A stretch of DNA of 64,000 nucleotides. It comes from an uncultured Saccharospirillaceae bacterium. Lineage in GTDB: Bacteria > Pseudomonadota > Gammaproteobacteria > Pseudomonadales > Oceanobacteraceae. Each line of letters opens with the position of its first letter. Within the stretch, counting starts at the first letter, position 1. The position numbers were made by a program, and so were the translations under genes. The notes beneath the pieces were generated by a model that searched no databases, was not told where the DNA came from, and saw only the letters and a program-made list of their open reading frames with translations. Positions 9,091 to 18,699 of the stretch are shown here, in pieces. The DNA lies in assembly GCA_947503895.1 (NCBI GenBank), contig CANNFT010000010.1, forward strand, positions 149,321-213,320, in the 5' to 3' direction.

Positions 9091-9412
9091 GATTTATCCT
9101 CTGAAATCGTGATTTGGGTAGAGTATCAGTAGCCAGAGGCATAGCGTCAAGTATTCAAACCTAGGTAAATTCGTATTTACAAACAATTGCGCAGAATTAA
9201 GGTCAGAATGGTATTTCACCGCCATATTCTGTCACCCACTAGGCAATAAAGTGTCGTAAATTGGCAGCATTAATATTTCATACAAAATCTTCGCAGACTA
9301 AACTTTAGACAAGCAAAAGCCGTATTGAGAAAGGTGTGAACATTGTGCGTGAATGGAGCGGGACTGTGGAGTATGTTAGGGTCAACTTTCAATTGGCTTA
9401 TTTAGACGCGTA
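9091..9412. other. intergenic region, no gene seen
   Basis: 322 bases between two divergent genes (the membrane-anchored REC protein and fieF). No ORF with a ribosome-binding site, hairpin-plus-T terminator or repeat is evident. It must hold both promoters, but I see no convincing -35/-10 pair. Confidence 0.5.
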
Positions 9413-10345
9413 ATGGATTCTCATTCTAATTTAATGAAGCTCGCAACGCTGGCTTCAACCAGTGTGGCTTTAATTCTAATTGTCATTAAGACATGGGCTT
9501 ATTGGTCCACAGGATCATTAAGTTTACTGGGCTCATTGTTGGATTCAATGCTGGATGGTGTGACATCCATTGTGAATTTATTGGCCGTTCGCTATGCCAT
9601 TATTCCGCCCGACGAAGATCATAAATTTGGCCACGGGAAAGTGGAGTCGCTGGCGGCGTTAGGGCAATCTGCCTTTATGATTGGCTCGGCTGCTGTACTG
9701 ATATTAAACAGTTTTGATTCTTTGTTTGACCAGCGTGCCATCGTCAAAACCGAACTGGGCATCGCTGTGAGCATCATTGCAATTGTGCTCACGCTCATGC
9801 TTGTCGCGTTTCAACGCTATGTCTATAAACGCACGCAATCCCTTGTGATTGAAGCTGATTCCTTGCATTACAAAGGTGACTTACTGATGAACCTAGCCGT
9901 CATTGCTGCGCTCGGTTTAGCCGGTTGGGGCTTATTGTGGATTGACCAAGTATTTGCATTGGGGATTGCGTTGTTTTTAGGGTTCAACGCATGGCAAATC
10001 GGTGCTCGAGCTTGGACAGAACTAATGGACAAACATTTACCGGAGGTTGAATTACGGGTTTATGAGCTGGTCACCGAAATGCAAGGTTGTTTTGGCTGCC
10101 ACGACGTGCGCTCACGTCAATCGGGGCCGGCGATTTTTATACAACTTCATCTCGAATTAGATGCCACGATGCCCTTGGCAGAGGCGCATAAAGTAGGAGA
10201 CGCCTTGGAAAAACGCATCATCCAAGAATATCCAAGAGCCGATGTTATTATTCATCACGATCCCGTTAAATCGACACCAAATGGATTACAGCCTGTAGGC
10301 ACCATTAAAGATGAATCAACTCCCAATTCGTCGACCCCGCAATGA
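9413..10345 (+). CDS. fieF: cation diffusion facilitator (FieF-type Zn/Fe efflux)
   Basis: 310-aa inner-membrane proton-coupled divalent metal exporter. Visible family marks are the first metal-site Asp pair in LLDSMLDG on TM2, 'HKFGHGKVESLAALGQ' after TM2, a second pair of metal ligands (HYKGD in TM5) and a C-terminal cytoplasmic domain with HLELD and DVIIHHDP metal-binding residues. The length matches E. coli FieF (300 aa), with a slightly longer tail. The downstream gene overlaps its stop by four bases (ATGA), so the two are translationally coupled. Metal specificity (Zn, Fe or Cd) cannot be read from the sequence. Confidence 0.92.
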   Translation: MDSHSNLMKLATLASTSVALILIVIKTWAYWSTGSLSLLGSLLDSMLDGVTSIVNLLAVRYAIIPPDEDHKFGHGKVESLAALGQSAFMIGSAAVLILNSFDSLFDQRAIVKTELGIAVSIIAIVLTLMLVAFQRYVYKRTQSLVIEADSLHYKGDLLMNLAVIAALGLAGWGLLWIDQVFALGIALFLGFNAWQIGARAWTELMDKHLPEVELRVYELVTEMQGCFGCHDVRSRQSGPAIFIQLHLELDATMPLAEAHKVGDALEKRIIQEYPRADVIIHHDPVKSTPNGLQPVGTIKDESTPNSSTPQ

Positions 10346-11466
10346 CAATTGATATGTTGATTCCACCACAAAGCTTTAACCCTTGCCCGAAGAACCCAAC
10401 AACCCACACCGTTCAGCAAATGGTGTTGCGATTCCTTTCTTTCTTGTTTGTTCTCTCTGTACTTATGGGCTTTATGGCGGTTACTGCACAGGCCTCGCGT
10501 ATGTTTCCTGCCCCAGAAAGGGAGCCGCTACCCGCTATCATGACGGAAGCAGAAAGTGCACCGGATTTAACGTTAGAAACCGAAGAAGTCGAACCAGAAG
10601 ATCCCATAAAAATAGAAATGCTAGATTGGTCGCGTTCTGTGCTGGCGGATTACATAGAAGAACTGAACGACGGTTTAGACAGTTTCTTCGTCGAATCCAT
10701 CTTTGATGATGATGCCATTGACGATAAATCATCAGGCAGTAATGGTCGTGTGTTTTTTAAAACTCGGCGTGTCCGTGGAGAGGGAGTGGATTACCAAAGT
10801 GGTATTAATCTTAAATTAGCACTGCCACAAACCAATAACCAACTGAAGCTGCTCATCGAAACCGATGAAGACGATGACGAGATTAAAGAATCTGATGCAC
10901 TGGGCACGGTTGACAATGTGACTTACTCAACGGCATTGAGGGTCTTGATTCAGCAATCCGAACATTGGAACACCAATTTAGATAACGGCATTCGTTGGGA
11001 AGGTGAACCTGTCCCTTTCACACGCATACGTGCGCGAAGAACCGATTATTATGACACTTGGCGTAGCCGTTTTAATCAAACGGTGTTTTGGCGCAGTAAT
11101 ATTGGTTGGGGAGAAAATACTCGTTATTCCGCTATCCGCCCCATTGATATTCGGCGTTCTTATCGTTTTGCATTAGGTGCCAGCTATTTATTAAATGACG
11201 ACTTTTTTGAACTCAATAACAGCTACGGCATATTTGATGAGTTAGATGATCTGCAGGTGCTGTATTACAGTTTTACGATTAAAGGTGATACGGATGGCAT
11301 CGAAAAAATTAACAGATATACAACGGCCATTTCTTATCGCAGAAAAGTGTACCGAAACTTTGTTTTAGCGGAATTAGTTCCAGAAGTCTCGTGGCCTCGA
11401 GATCGCAACTTTGAGCCTACGCCAGCCCTGACATTTAAACTAGATATTATCTTTGGTCCAGACTAA
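10342..11466 (+). CDS. exported protein of unknown function, coupled to fieF
   Basis: 374 aa if started at the ATG overlapping the fieF stop (ATGA). A second ATG at 10420 opens directly on a good signal peptide (MVLRFLSFLF... ending AQA-SR), so the mature protein probably begins after that site whichever start is used. The mature part has an acidic N-terminal region and then alternating Tyr/Phe/Arg-rich strands ('SYRFALGASYLL', 'VLYYSFTIKGD', 'TTAISYRRKVY') with the look of an outer-membrane beta-barrel. The ATGA overlap suggests a linked function with metal efflux, but no domain is recognised. Confidence 0.65.
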   Translation: MTIDMLIPPQSFNPCPKNPTTHTVQQMVLRFLSFLFVLSVLMGFMAVTAQASRMFPAPEREPLPAIMTEAESAPDLTLETEEVEPEDPIKIEMLDWSRSVLADYIEELNDGLDSFFVESIFDDDAIDDKSSGSNGRVFFKTRRVRGEGVDYQSGINLKLALPQTNNQLKLLIETDEDDDEIKESDALGTVDNVTYSTALRVLIQQSEHWNTNLDNGIRWEGEPVPFTRIRARRTDYYDTWRSRFNQTVFWRSNIGWGENTRYSAIRPIDIRRSYRFALGASYLLNDDFFELNNSYGIFDELDDLQVLYYSFTIKGDTDGIEKINRYTTAISYRRKVYRNFVLAELVPEVSWPRDRNFEPTPALTFKLDIIFGPD

Positions 11467-11520
11467 AAGTGTCCCATATATCTTTTGCAAACATGCACAT
11501 TTCTTTTTCAGGTACGCAAA

Positions 11521-12168
11521 TTACGCATAAATTTTTCGAAATGTGAGGTTGATTCTAGGTTGCTTAAAGACGGTTGTTTTGGGTAATTGATGCAACCAAT
11601 ACTTTTGCGTTTTGCCTTTCATCATCAGCAAACTACCATGTTCTAATATTTGTCGCCAAGTATTCGATTTGTCCTGCTTATGCCGCATTTGAAACATGCG
11701 CGCTTCCCCAAAACTGAGCGACGCAATAATCGGTTGTTCACCCAGTTCAGGTTCGTTGTCTGCGTGCCATCCCACGCTGTCTTGTCCATCACGGTATAAA
11801 TTACACAACACGGCATTAAAATCATGGCTACAATATTGTGTCACATCTTCCAATATTTTTTTTAACGTTGGCGTCCAGTGCTCTGCTGTAAGGGTGGTGC
11901 CGGAATACGTATAAGTCAGTCCTGCCTGCCCGTGCCATGCTTGCAATCGTGGGATGGAGACGGTTTTACCAAACATTTGAATTTGACTCTCATTGAATGA
12001 AAGTTCGTTCATGAGTGAATGGTAGAGTTTTGTTGCATGACCTGCGGTATAAAACTGCGAGTAATATTGCAAGTCTGCATCCTGCAATTCAGGCTTATGA
12101 ACCAAGTTTGTTTCATTATCGGCAAAGAGCGATAGTGAATGGGGTGTCTGAGTGGGGGTTTTGTTCAT
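11521..12168 (-). CDS. alkB: AlkB-family 2-oxoglutarate/Fe(II) DNA or RNA demethylase
   Basis: 215-aa alpha-ketoglutarate-dependent dioxygenase that oxidatively removes alkyl groups from bases. The Fe(II) triad is present: HAD (H-x-D) in VGWHADNEPEL and the distal His in YWLHQLPK. The 2-oxoglutarate Arg is in RINLTFR. The 'AVLCNLYRDGQD' and 'PIIASLSFGEARMF' blocks are characteristic and closer to the ALKBH2/3-like subgroup than to E. coli AlkB itself. I chose the ATG at 12168; an upstream in-frame ATG at 12312 would add 48 poorly conserved-looking residues. No ada or other SOS gene is adjacent. Confidence 0.88.
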   Translation of the reverse strand: MNKTPTQTPHSLSLFADNETNLVHKPELQDADLQYYSQFYTAGHATKLYHSLMNELSFNESQIQMFGKTVSIPRLQAWHGQAGLTYTYSGTTLTAEHWTPTLKKILEDVTQYCSHDFNAVLCNLYRDGQDSVGWHADNEPELGEQPIIASLSFGEARMFQMRHKQDKSNTWRQILEHGSLLMMKGKTQKYWLHQLPKTTVFKQPRINLTFRKIYA

Positions 12169-12385
12169 TGAATTTCCGGAATTTGCGGTCACCTTATTAT
12201 GACAGAGTAAACTTGGATGATGGTAATGTTCTGTACGATTGATGTTAGTAGAATAGAAGCACTTAGCTTTAAAAGAAGGGAGGCAGTGCCTCAAGCAAAC
12301 TGAGTGGAACAAACAGGGTTTGCTTGAACCGTTTACTTGAGGCGAACCAGTCGCGTTGTCTTTAGGTATGACTTAAACGCGTCTG

Positions 12386-13351
12386 TTAAGCGCCAGTTTC
12401 GTTTTCTGAGAACATGCCATCAAACAGTATTGTAGATAAATATCGCTCCCCAGAATCGGGTAGCAGTACAACAATATTTTTACCTTGATGTTCTACTTGG
12501 TTTGCAACACGCAGAGCGGCAGCGACCGCTGCACCACCTGAAATACCGGCTAAAATGCCTTCTTCTGCCATCAAGCGTCGAGCTGTTTCAACGGAATCTT
12601 CATTACTCACGGGCTCGACTTGATCAATCATTTCCAAGTCTAAGTTTTCGGGAATAAAGTTTGCACCAATGCCTTGAATTTTATGCGGTGCCGGGGTGAT
12701 GTCCTGTCCCGCACGTGTTTGAGTGATAATTGGCGAGGCTTCTGGCTCGACGGCGACACTGGTGATGGCTTTGCCTTTAGTGCGCTTAATATAACGAGAT
12801 ACGCCGGATATTGTACCGCCAGTGCCCACACCAGCGACGAAAACGTCGATTTGCCCATCCGTGTCGTTCCAAATCTCAGGGCCGGTTGTCGATTCATGAA
12901 TCGCTGGATTGGCAGGGTTGCTAAATTGCTGCAACATAATGCTTTTACCGTTGCTCGCGTCGACGATCTCTTGTGCTTTGTCGACAGCCCCTTTCATTCC
13001 TTTAGGCCCTTCCGTCAGCACGATATTTGCGCCTAAAGCTTTCATCACTTTGCGGCGTTCAATGCTCATGGTTTCAGGCATGGTGAGCGTTACTTTGTAG
13101 CCGCGAGCGGCGCCAACAAATGCGAGTGCGATACCGGTATTTCCGCTGGTTGGCTCTACGATTTCCATCCCCGCTTTTAGTTGACCGTCTTTTTCTGCTT
13201 GCCAAATCATATTAGCGCCGATGCGGCATTTAACAGAGTTAGCAGGGTTACGGCTTTCTAATTTACAAAAGATATTGGCTTGTGTGATTTTGTTTAATCG
13301 GATGAGTGGGGTATTCCCAATGGATTGGCTAATGTCATCAAATACTTTCAT
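12386..13351 (-). CDS. cysK: cysteine synthase A (O-acetylserine sulfhydrylase)
   Basis: 321-aa PLP enzyme making L-cysteine from O-acetylserine and sulfide. The PLP Lys is Lys41 in NSVKCRIG. The substrate loop TSGNTG, the GTGGT phosphate loop and C-terminal 'ILAGISGGAA' and 'SGERYLST' are all present, and the sequence follows E. coli CysK along its whole length. AAGGGA precedes the ATG. A second isozyme, CysM, is encoded at 39925-40824, so the organism has the usual two-enzyme arrangement. Confidence 0.96.
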   Translation of the reverse strand: MKVFDDISQSIGNTPLIRLNKITQANIFCKLESRNPANSVKCRIGANMIWQAEKDGQLKAGMEIVEPTSGNTGIALAFVGAARGYKVTLTMPETMSIERRKVMKALGANIVLTEGPKGMKGAVDKAQEIVDASNGKSIMLQQFSNPANPAIHESTTGPEIWNDTDGQIDVFVAGVGTGGTISGVSRYIKRTKGKAITSVAVEPEASPIITQTRAGQDITPAPHKIQGIGANFIPENLDLEMIDQVEPVSNEDSVETARRLMAEEGILAGISGGAAVAAALRVANQVEHQGKNIVVLLPDSGERYLSTILFDGMFSENETGA

Positions 13352-13408
13352 CTTTTTCCCTTATAAATTTTGTTGTGTGTCTAATCGCGCTCGTTGTGCT
13401 ATCAAAAC

Positions 13409-13434
13409 AAAAAAACGGCTGAAAGAACAGCCGC
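13409..13434 (-). terminator. intrinsic terminator of the yihG-like gene
   Basis: Read on the minus strand: GCGGCTG, a 6-base loop, CAGCCG, then a run of seven T. It lies between the end of the acyltransferase gene and the start of cysK, so it separates the two transcription units. Confidence 0.85.
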
Positions 13435-13475
13435 TATTCGTCCATCGAAATAATGCTCAAGCTTAATAAGCCGCC

Positions 13476-14378
13476 TCAATGTTCATGCTTTGATTTTAAG
13501 TCAGTAATGAGCTGGTCTTTCTCTTCCCATTGTTGCTGTACCCACGCTTGAAAAGCGGCACGAAAATCTGGGTCTCCGTTATAGTCGCCTTGCGTAAATT
13601 CATGAGGAATGGGCTTCTCTTCCACACGCATGACGATTTTATGAACGTTGCCGCTTAAGAAATCCCAAAATGTTGGAATGCCTTCTGGGTACACAATAGT
13701 GACATCAAGTAGGCTATTAAATTTCTCGCCCATTGCGCTAATGGCAAATGCAATTCCACCGGCTTTAGGCTTCAGCAAATGTTGGTAAGGTGAGCCTTGT
13801 TTTTGATGTTTGGCCGGCGTGAAACGCGTGCCTTCCAAAAAGTTCATGACGCTGGTCGGAATTAACGCAAACTTTTCGCATGCTTCGCGTGTGGTTTCAA
13901 GGTCTTTACCTTTCATTTCTGGGTGTTTTTCAAGGTACTCTTTGCTGTACCGTTTCATAAATGGAAAATCCAGAGCCCACCAACATAATCCCATAAACGG
14001 TACTCGAATTAATTCCTGTTTTAAAAAAAACTTGAGAAGCGGAATGGTGCCCGTTAAGTGGTACTGCAATACAAAAATATCCACCCAAGATTGATGGTTG
14101 GAATTGACTAAATACCAACCCTTGTAATTTAGCGTGTCAATGCCCTCTACATCCCATTCGGTCTTTTGTGTCAACGTCATCCAGCCGTTATTGCAGTAAA
14201 CCCAAGCTTCAGCAATTTTGATTAAAATAGGATCAATTAATTTGCGTACTACTTCAAATGGTAAAACGAGTTTAATGCAAGCCAAAGACAGCAACGGCGT
14301 AAACCAAAAGAGAACATTTACGAGTAATAAAAAGGAAGCAATTGTCCCCACTAAGGCTTTGGGTAAAAAATTTAACAT
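13476..14378 (-). CDS. yihG: YihG-like inner-membrane acyltransferase
   Basis: 300-aa PlsC-superfamily acyltransferase. The N-terminal hydrophobic segment (about residues 9-40) anchors it to the inner membrane. The motifs are NHQSWVD (catalytic H-x4-D), 'FLEGTRFTPAKH' (EGT block) and 'HLLKPKAGG', the latter typical of the YihG/LCLAT-type subgroup rather than PlsC proper. E. coli YihG affects the acyl composition of phospholipids; the same role here is inferred. The ribosome-binding site is weak. The window encodes three PlsC-superfamily proteins, of different subgroups. Confidence 0.85.
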   Translation of the reverse strand: MLNFLPKALVGTIASFLLLVNVLFWFTPLLSLACIKLVLPFEVVRKLIDPILIKIAEAWVYCNNGWMTLTQKTEWDVEGIDTLNYKGWYLVNSNHQSWVDIFVLQYHLTGTIPLLKFFLKQELIRVPFMGLCWWALDFPFMKRYSKEYLEKHPEMKGKDLETTREACEKFALIPTSVMNFLEGTRFTPAKHQKQGSPYQHLLKPKAGGIAFAISAMGEKFNSLLDVTIVYPEGIPTFWDFLSGNVHKIVMRVEEKPIPHEFTQGDYNGDPDFRAAFQAWVQQQWEEKDQLITDLKSKHEH

Positions 14379-14569
14379 GTGTTTGCTCGGTCCACAGCGT
14401 GTTTTCTGCCTCAGTCTAACCTAAGGCTATTTATGCTGTACACCGCTGGCGAGGACGAATTTAATGATTGTGGGCACGGAGAGGGGTGGGGATTGACTAA
14501 AAATTGTTCTGTTTATAATTGGCTGCGCCACAATGTTTTTCGTTTGCAATGGTGAGCAATGAGAGCGCT

Positions 14570-14623
14570 TAAAAAAAGTGGCCATCAATCACTCTTTTTT
14601 TGTTTTGGAGGATTGATGGCACT
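14570..14623 (-). terminator. intrinsic terminator after pta
   Basis: On the minus strand, AGTGCCATCAATC pairs with GATTGATGGCCACT (10 bp perfect plus ACT with a one-base bulge) around a 20-base loop. It is followed directly by seven T. It starts 29 bases after the pta stop and closes the ackA-pta transcript. Confidence 0.85.
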
Positions 14624-14651
14624 TCATTTGGCGGCTGTTAAAGAAGCCTAT

Positions 14652-16790
14652 TTAGCCTTGACGATTGTCAGCCTGGATGGCTGTTAAGGCAATGGTGTAA
14701 ACAATGTCTTCAACCAAAGCGCCGCGAGACAGGTCGTTTACGGGTTTGGCGAGGCCCTGCAACATCGGGCCTATGCTGACTACATTAGCACTGCGTTGCA
14801 CCGCTTTATAAGTCGTGTTACCCGTATTGAGGTCTGGGAAAATCACCACAGTGGCTTCGCCAGCGACTTTGCTGTTTGGTGCTTTGGTTTTGGCCACACT
14901 TTTGGTGGTGGCGGCATCGTATTGCAGTGGGCCATCGATCAATAACTCAGGGCGATCGGCTTGTGCCAGCGCAGTGGCAGCGCGAACTTTCTCTACATCC
15001 GAACCCGTACCGGAAGAACCGGTACTGTAACTGATCATGGCGACTTTAGGTTCGATGCCAAAGGATTTCGCGGAGTCGGCACTTTGCAGGGCAATATCAG
15101 CGAGTTCTTCAGCGATTGGGTCAGGGTTAACGGCACAATCACCGTATACCATGACTTGTTCTGGCAGCAGCATGAAGAAGATGGATGATACCAACTTCGC
15201 TTGAGGTGCGGTTTTGATTAATTGAAGCGCTGGTCGAATGGTATTGGCCGTTGTATGCACGGCGCCGGACACTAAGCCGTCTACTTCATCGAGGGCTAGC
15301 ATCATGGTGCCAAGCACGACATTGTCTTCCAGTTGTGCTTCAGCCATAGGGGCAGAAAGGTTTTTATGCTTACGCAGTTCAACCATCGGCGGGACGTACT
15401 GCCCACGAACCGAATCTGGGTCCACAATTTCAATTCCCGGCGGTAATACGGTGCCTTGGCTTTCAGCCACTTGGCGAATCCGTTCTTCTTTGCCCAATAA
15501 AATACAATGCGCAATGCCACGTTCTTGGCAAATCGCGGCGGCTTGGATGGTACGGGGTTCATCACCTTCAGGTAATACGATGCGCTTCTTCGCAGCTTGA
15601 GCCAACTGCACCAATTGATAACGAAAGGCTGCAGGTGACATTCGGATTTCATGATCAATTTGACAGCGATCTTTTAAGAATTCACCGTTAATATTTTCAG
15701 CCACGTGATTCATCATTCGTTCAACACGATCTGTGTCATGGGGCGGAATGGTATAAGCCATGTGAGACAATTGACTGGCGGTTTGATAGGTGTCTGTATC
15801 GACACTCAAAACCGGTAAATTCTCAATGGAAGGCTGAAGCAATTTAAAAACCCGTGGATCAGGTTGAAAGCCACTGGTGAGCAATATGCCCGCGAGTGGA
15901 ACACCATTACCTGCAGCCATTGCTGCGGCGAGTAAAATTTCTTCTCGATCGCCGGGTGTGACAATTAGGCTACCCGGTTGCAGTGCGTTGACCATGTTTG
16001 GCATGGTGCGCGCGCACAAAGAAATGCGCATGACGCGGGCACTGTTAAGTTGGCCTTCATTAATGGTTTTGGCATTCAAATATTGTGCAATGTCTGCGGT
16101 TCGTGGGGCGATGAGGCTAGGGTCCCACGGAATCATACCAATCACTTTAAAATGGGGCGATTCTAGTGTTCGGTACTGCTCCAATGCCAATTGAGTGCTC
16201 ATGGGAACGGCGGCGGCTAAACCGTCTCCCTCAATGGCTTTGATTGGACGAGTCGGATCACTCGGTGCATTCACTTTATTAATGATGCAGCCTAGGAGCT
16301 TAGGATTATTTAATCCACCAAACATGCGGCTGAAAATCTCGACATGCTCCGCTAGTTCGTTCGGTGTTCGGTTTTGAGGAGCCGTGACCAGTAACACTTC
16401 CGCATCCAGCGTTTTGGCCATCTCAACATTGAGTTTAGCGACATAAGGCTCGCTTAAAACTGGGTCGATACCTTCCATGATCACGACATCTGCATCGGTG
16501 CGTACTTCACGATGCAGAGCGATGACTTCTTCCATTAATCGATCTTGTTGACCGCTGCTCACCATGTGCTGTGCGTACTTCAAGCTCATAGGCTTAGGTG
16601 GCTGAACACCAGTGGCAATTTTAATGAGCTGAGATGAACGGTCGACTTTTTCGCCTTCTGTTAGGCGTGCTACCGGCTTACACACGGCTACCTTAAGACC
16701 AAGCTGATCCAATGCTCGCACCAAGCCAATCGTGATGGAGGTTAAGCCGGTTTTGACATCCGTGGGTGCAATGTAAAATGTATGTTGCAT
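14652..16790 (-). CDS. pta: phosphate acetyltransferase, long form
   Basis: 712-aa enzyme interconverting acetyl-CoA and acetyl phosphate. It is the three-part long form: an N-terminal P-loop-like regulatory domain ('IAPTDVKTGLTSITIGLVRAL'-type start), a central DRTGG domain (about residues 215-335) and the C-terminal catalytic PTA domain (about 390-705) with 'VLPEGDEPRTI', 'SSIFFML', 'SYSTGSSGTG' and 'DLNTGNTTYKAVQR'. AAGGAA precedes the ATG. It lies 20 bases after ackA on the same strand. Together they form the acetate overflow/acetate activation pathway and set the acetyl-phosphate level that can phosphorylate response regulators. Confidence 0.97.
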   Translation of the reverse strand: MQHTFYIAPTDVKTGLTSITIGLVRALDQLGLKVAVCKPVARLTEGEKVDRSSQLIKIATGVQPPKPMSLKYAQHMVSSGQQDRLMEEVIALHREVRTDADVVIMEGIDPVLSEPYVAKLNVEMAKTLDAEVLLVTAPQNRTPNELAEHVEIFSRMFGGLNNPKLLGCIINKVNAPSDPTRPIKAIEGDGLAAAVPMSTQLALEQYRTLESPHFKVIGMIPWDPSLIAPRTADIAQYLNAKTINEGQLNSARVMRISLCARTMPNMVNALQPGSLIVTPGDREEILLAAAMAAGNGVPLAGILLTSGFQPDPRVFKLLQPSIENLPVLSVDTDTYQTASQLSHMAYTIPPHDTDRVERMMNHVAENINGEFLKDRCQIDHEIRMSPAAFRYQLVQLAQAAKKRIVLPEGDEPRTIQAAAICQERGIAHCILLGKEERIRQVAESQGTVLPPGIEIVDPDSVRGQYVPPMVELRKHKNLSAPMAEAQLEDNVVLGTMMLALDEVDGLVSGAVHTTANTIRPALQLIKTAPQAKLVSSIFFMLLPEQVMVYGDCAVNPDPIAEELADIALQSADSAKSFGIEPKVAMISYSTGSSGTGSDVEKVRAATALAQADRPELLIDGPLQYDAATTKSVAKTKAPNSKVAGEATVVIFPDLNTGNTTYKAVQRSANVVSIGPMLQGLAKPVNDLSRGALVEDIVYTIALTAIQADNRQG

Positions 16791-16810
16791 ATAAATTCCT
16801 TAACGAGGTC

Positions 16811-17995
16811 TTAGCGAACCAGCGACGCAGTATCTTTGGCGATCATGAGTTCTTCATCGGTGGGTACAACTATGGCTAATCGAGATGAAGGGGTAGAAAT
16901 TCTACCAGTCGGATCACCATTTTTAGCATTGAGGTCGCCATCCATTTCAAATCCTAAAATGGCTAAATGTTCTAAAACGAGAGATCGAGTCAGTCGGTCA
17001 TTTTCACCAATGCCTCCCGTAAAAATCAGCGCATCAATACGGGGGAGTGATACGGCTAACGCGCCTAAATAACGGGCAATTCGAAAAGCGAATACTTCGA
17101 TGGCAAGGTTTGCACGCTCATTGCCATTTTCCGCAGCAGCTTGAATTTCTCGCATATCATTGCTGACGCCGGAAAGACCAAGCAGCCCGCTTTTTTTGTT
17201 GAAAACATTCATGATTTCTTTCAGCGTCATATTTAAACGCTGGCATAAAAACTCTGCCATACCTGGGTCAATGTCCCCTGTACGCGTACCCATCACGAGG
17301 CCTTCTAGTGGTGTGAGCCCCATGGAACTGTCGACACTTTTGCCATTCAGGATGGCGGTAGCCGAGCAGCCGTTGCCAAGGTGAGCCGCTAAAAAACAGC
17401 AATCATCTTCTGACTTGTTTAGTATTTCAGCAGATTTGGCGCTGACATATCGGAAACTGGTTCCGTGAAATCCGTAGCGTCGAGCGCCATGCGCTTCGTA
17501 GTATTCGTAAGGAAGACCATACAAATACGCTTGCGCCGGAATGCTTTGGTGGAAGGCTGTATCGAACACGGCTACCTGAGGTAATGCTGGAAGCAATGAT
17601 TCAATGGCACGAACCCCTAATAAATTCACAGGGTTATGCAAAGGCGCGAGATGGTTTAGTGTTTCAAGTTGGGCCATATTTTCAGCGGTCAAAATCATAG
17701 ATTCGCTGAATTGCTCACCGCCATGCACAATCCGGTGGCCCACGCCCACTAACGTATCCAGCAGCTGTTCTTCGGTTAATAGTTGAGTAATGCAGGAGAT
17801 GGCGGCTTGATGGTCTTCACCATCGGGCGAGCGCTCGCCTTTTTGACCATCTTTAGAATACTTCACCACGGCGTTTTCTGAGCCGAGGCGCTCAGCCAAG
17901 CCGCTGATAAGCGTATTTTCCGTATTAACATTGATTACGGCAAATTTAATAGAGGAGCTACCGCAATTGATAACCAATGTGTTGTTTTGATTCAT
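16811..17995 (-). CDS. ackA: acetate kinase
   Basis: 394-aa ASKHA-fold kinase converting acetyl phosphate plus ADP to acetate plus ATP. Visible signatures are 'VINCGSSSIKFAV' (phosphate 1), 'GHRIVHGG', 'VFDTAFHQSIP', 'RYGFHGTS' (catalytic Arg/His), 'HLGNG' and 'TGGIGEND'. It is the first gene of the ackA-pta pair. The 257 bases upstream (17996-18252) carry no gene and probably contain the promoter, but I see no clear elements. Full-length and intact. Confidence 0.97.
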   Translation of the reverse strand: MNQNNTLVINCGSSSIKFAVINVNTENTLISGLAERLGSENAVVKYSKDGQKGERSPDGEDHQAAISCITQLLTEEQLLDTLVGVGHRIVHGGEQFSESMILTAENMAQLETLNHLAPLHNPVNLLGVRAIESLLPALPQVAVFDTAFHQSIPAQAYLYGLPYEYYEAHGARRYGFHGTSFRYVSAKSAEILNKSEDDCCFLAAHLGNGCSATAILNGKSVDSSMGLTPLEGLVMGTRTGDIDPGMAEFLCQRLNMTLKEIMNVFNKKSGLLGLSGVSNDMREIQAAAENGNERANLAIEVFAFRIARYLGALAVSLPRIDALIFTGGIGENDRLTRSLVLEHLAILGFEMDGDLNAKNGDPTGRISTPSSRLAIVVPTDEELMIAKDTASLVR

Positions 17996-18252
17996 TGTAG
18001 TTTCACTTAATTAAAGTGCGTTAAGGGTATAACAAATATCCCATTGGGCAAAAACAGAATGGAGGAGTGAGAAAATTAAAGCTGCATCCTGCAATATTGG
18101 CCATTTTAAACCATAAATATGAGGGGGCGTGTGATTCGATCAATTTTTTTGAAGATAATGTTGAATGAATTTGACCGCGTTTCCACAACACGATTTTTAT
18201 TCGTCACGAATGGCACTCAGCATTTGAGATCTGAACACTCAGCATCGACAGT

Positions 18253-18597
18253 TTAGGCCGACATATGCAATGGACTGCGAATGGATGCCGGTACGGCTGC
18301 TTCGATCGCCTTTAATACAGAAATAGCCTCGCGATAAGGTTTTTTATCAGGGCGTTCGAGTATAAAGCTGACCTGTGTTTGGTAATAAGGGCCACTACGC
18401 TCGCAGTGCTCAACTCGTGCATTAAGCTCCCTTAAGCAGTGATGACCGGCTTCTAAATTGATGAATATGCGTTGAGATTCTTTAAAGCGCTTATGGCTGT
18501 TGAAGGTCATCGAGTAACGATTAAATTTAATGGGCAGCCCTTCAAAAGGGGAGCGACGCTGCTGGAACCATCCAGTGACGCAAATACTCATTTTCAT
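18253..18597 (-). CDS. small protein of unknown function
   Basis: 114 aa, with a strong ribosome-binding site (GAGGGAAG) before the ATG at 18597. It has a mixed alpha/beta appearance, with 'FINLEAGHHCLRELNARVEHCERSG' (written here in part) followed by beta-strand-like 'YYQTQVSFILE' and a helical C-terminus. There is no signal peptide. The Arg-plus-strand pattern is faintly PilZ-like, but the RxxxR and DxSxxG signature of PilZ is not present, so I leave it unassigned. It stands alone between ackA and yciH. Confidence 0.5.
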   Translation of the reverse strand: MKMSICVTGWFQQRRSPFEGLPIKFNRYSMTFNSHKRFKESQRIFINLEAGHHCLRELNARVEHCERSGPYYQTQVSFILERPDKKPYREAISVLKAIEAAVPASIRSPLHMSA

Positions 18598-18699
18598 AGG
18601 CTTCCCTCAAATGGCTACTTCAAAAGCTGGGTAAAACGTACACTGAACGAGCGCACGAAATTACCCAACTCTGTTTATTGTAGCTTAAAATAGCGAACG

